A stretch of 23,004 bases of DNA from an uncultured Candidatus Saccharibacteria bacterium (GTDB lineage: Bacteria; Patescibacteriota; Saccharimonadia; Saccharimonadales; Saccharimonadaceae): positions 1-23,004 of the forward strand of contig CALHWD010000016.1 of NCBI GenBank assembly GCA_938036825.1. Direction: 5' to 3'. The position numbers and the translations under genes are program-made. Position 1 is the stretch's first letter; every line of letters begins with the position of its first letter. The notes beneath the pieces were generated by a model. The model was given only the letters and a program-made list of their open reading frames with translations, was not told where the DNA came from and did no database searches. Of this stretch, positions 21,752-23,004 are shown in pieces.

Positions 21752-21757
21752 ATTATA
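21752..21757 (-). promoter_or_regulatory. -10 box of the GT-C-like gene
   Basis: TATAAT on the minus strand ends 8 bases before the ATG at 21743. Confidence 0.6.
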
Positions 21758-21791
21758 CCCGAGTTTGCGGGGGTGCTCAAGAGCGAACCGC

Positions 21792-22286
21792 CTACCCTTT
21801 GCGCGTTCGCAGTAATACGTACCACAGATAAAGTGAGCCAAGACCAGAGATAGCCAGGCCAAGAGCAGCACCAGCCGTCGTCTGGGGAAAAGTGTGTGGA
21901 CCGAATCCATCTTGAACAACATAGTGGTGATAAAGATATACAGCCGCTAATGCGACAAAATAACCAAGAATGGCCACAAACGCTGCTGCTTGCTGACGAT
22001 ATGGCGCAATCGCTGAACGCAGCGTGCGAATAATGACATAGACAGCTTGACTAGTAAGATTAATCGTATAGGCAAGCATGATAAGCATAGCGATATACTC
22101 ATGTGGCTCTGTCCTCTCAAAGCCAGTTGACATGCTGTAAATAGCCATCGCTTCAACAAACGCGAAAAAGATGCCACTAAAGATAACACCGCAGCAGACA
22201 AAAATGATAGAGAGGCGCTCAATGATTCTGCGCGGCGTGGCTTGAATCGTCTGAGCTGTTACGGTTGTTGTCTGAGATATGGCCAT
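21792..22286 (-). CDS. Four-helix membrane protein, unknown function
   Basis: The 164-residue protein has a polar Thr/Gln-rich start (1-20) and four hydrophobic segments at about 23-50, 64-85, 99-117 and 133-158, ending in a basic tail (RTRKG). I do not recognise the family. GAAGGAGAAGG precedes the ATG at 22286. Unlike its leaderless neighbour downstream, it has a 39-base gap between the -10 and the start. Confidence 0.62.
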   Translation of the reverse strand: MAISQTTTVTAQTIQATPRRIIERLSIIFVCCGVIFSGIFFAFVEAMAIYSMSTGFERTEPHEYIAMLIMLAYTINLTSQAVYVIIRTLRSAIAPYRQQAAAFVAILGYFVALAAVYLYHHYVVQDGFGPHTFPQTTAGAALGLAISGLGSLYLWYVLLRTRKG

Positions 22287-22325
22287 AGGTACCTTCTCCT
22301 TCGTCGTGCTAGAGTGTATGGCTAT

Positions 22326-22334
22326 ATTATAGCA
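22326..22334 (-). promoter_or_regulatory. Extended -10 of the four-helix membrane protein gene
   Basis: TGC-TATAAT on the minus strand, 39 bases before the ATG. This is a normal leader carrying a Shine-Dalgarno site. Confidence 0.6.
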
Positions 22335-22445
22335 GGTTTCTTGTTCTCATGGGTTGCCCGTCTATGTATAGGTAGTGAGATCGGTTTAGGTGGAAGGTTG
22401 TGGTGGAGCGCCTCGCGGCGTCAGCAGGCGCAGTGTAAAATCCCT

Positions 22446-23004
22446 CTACCCTCCAATCAGCCACACCCCGTGCCACTCCTCACGCACCGCATCAACCAGC
22501 GCAACGGCGAAGTCTTCATAACTAATATCGTCAGTTAAGAAGGTCTGCTCACGATCTCCTGCAGGTATTCTGTTGTATCGTCCCTGGTACGGGCCATCTG
22601 GTATATACCGAGGCGGCGGGATAAGATATGCCCATTGGCACTGCTGCTCATGCTGTTCCAGATAATCACGCAAATGCGCGTGGCCGATTCCCCGTGGTAG
22701 GGTGACGGCTGGGAAGCCTGGCGTCTCCCAGAATCGTCGCCCATCGTCCATATGCAGAGCTCCTGCACCACCAACATGGACGACAGAGAGCGCTCGGCTT
22801 GTATCGCGTGCGGCAACAATAGACTGATGGAGTTCGACTAGTGCTGACGCAGCAATATCCTCTCGCAGGCGAATCGCATTAACCACCACGTCAACGCCCT
22901 CTAGCGCGGTCGACAAGCTTGTGTGGTTGTCGATATCGACAACCCGCGGGGCATCAGCGCCATCCGGCAATGATCGCTGTCCTTCGACATAACTCGCCTG
23001 ACGT
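22446..23004 (-). CDS. NAD(P)-binding NmrA/atypical SDR protein, 5' end outside the window
   Basis: The frame stays open to the right edge, so the N-terminus with its Gly-rich NAD(P) loop is missing. The visible part has the family pattern: 'VVDIDNHTSLSTALEGVDVVVNA' region (a strand, then the acidic/Ser-Leu helix, then GVD.VV), a later 'VHVGGAGAL' and, near the end, 'ISYEDFAVALVDAV' as in NmrA-like proteins with the 'DyA.A..D' helix. The reaction is unknown; these proteins act as reductases, epimerases or redox sensors. A TTG at 22970 could serve as start, but the coding-like sequence continues upstream of it, so I treat the gene as partial. Confidence 0.78.
   Translation of the reverse strand, partial: RQASYVEGQRSLPDGADAPRVVDIDNHTSLSTALEGVDVVVNAIRLREDIAASALVELHQSIVAARDTSRALSVVHVGGAGALHMDDGRRFWETPGFPAVTLPRGIGHAHLRDYLEQHEQQCQWAYLIPPPRYIPDGPYQGRYNRIPAGDREQTFLTDDISYEDFAVALVDAVREEWHGVWLIGG

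Noticed and set aside
22380..22445. Hairpin CGCC/GGCG downstream of the partial NAD(P)-binding gene as a terminator
   Set aside because: The stem is only 4-5 bp and has no T-run on the relevant strand.
1..23004. CRISPR arrays, insertion sequences, integrases or attachment sites
   Set aside because: No regularly spaced repeats, transposase or recombinase genes, or paired direct repeats were seen at the edges of the atypical regions.

Overview
The window looks like a compact chromosomal segment of a bacterium with a reduced genome, at roughly 50% GC. The gene set is an orphan F1 epsilon subunit, a phosphoketolase-like protein, RNA-modification enzymes, small membrane proteins and many genes without homologues I can name. 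Together with very short or absent 5' leaders, this suggests a Patescibacteria/CPR lineage, most likely Saccharibacteria (TM7). That placement is inference from gene content, because the window holds no rRNA or ribosomal protein to confirm it.

Layout. 1-270 is a GATA-rich tract almost free of C on the + strand. 426-2314 (+) carries a small membrane protein with a strong terminator, then atpC and a carbonic-anhydrase-like protein. 2532-3518 (-) is a tRNA-dihydrouridine synthase. 3550-4850 (-) has almost no ordinary genes: two tRNA-like elements share an identical T-arm but lack a normal anticodon arm, and they sit among many perfect hairpins, consensus promoters and terminators. A 58-residue DnaJ-type zinc-ribbon ORF with a highly structured leader lies beside them. 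5229-8660 (-) is a UvrD-type helicase fused to a RecB-like nuclease, divergent from a conserved unknown gene plus a CtpE-like P-type ATPase (8730-11543, +). 11544-13885 holds small genes and a gene remnant. 13954-17681 (-) encodes a TrmA/RlmD-type methyltransferase and a phosphoketolase homologue that has lost its thiamine-diphosphate motif, divergent from an Erm-type rRNA methyltransferase (17778-18503, +). 18526-20155 (-) is an araC/VOC/tfoX operon that looks transferred from Firmicutes. The window ends with a GT-C-like membrane protein, a small membrane protein and a partial NAD(P)-binding protein.

Expression comes in two styles. Nine genes have a -10 box ending only 6-8 bases before the start codon, which predicts leaderless mRNAs. 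Others have Shine-Dalgarno sites. Three minus-strand promoters (first tRNA-like RNA, zinc-ribbon gene, 136-residue gene) have perfect TTGACA boxes, 17-base spacers and a shared CTCGC element in the spacer. The two protein genes among them also have leaders that can hide the Shine-Dalgarno site. This RNA/zinc-ribbon locus is the best candidate here for an undescribed system. The degenerate phosphoketolase is the second.
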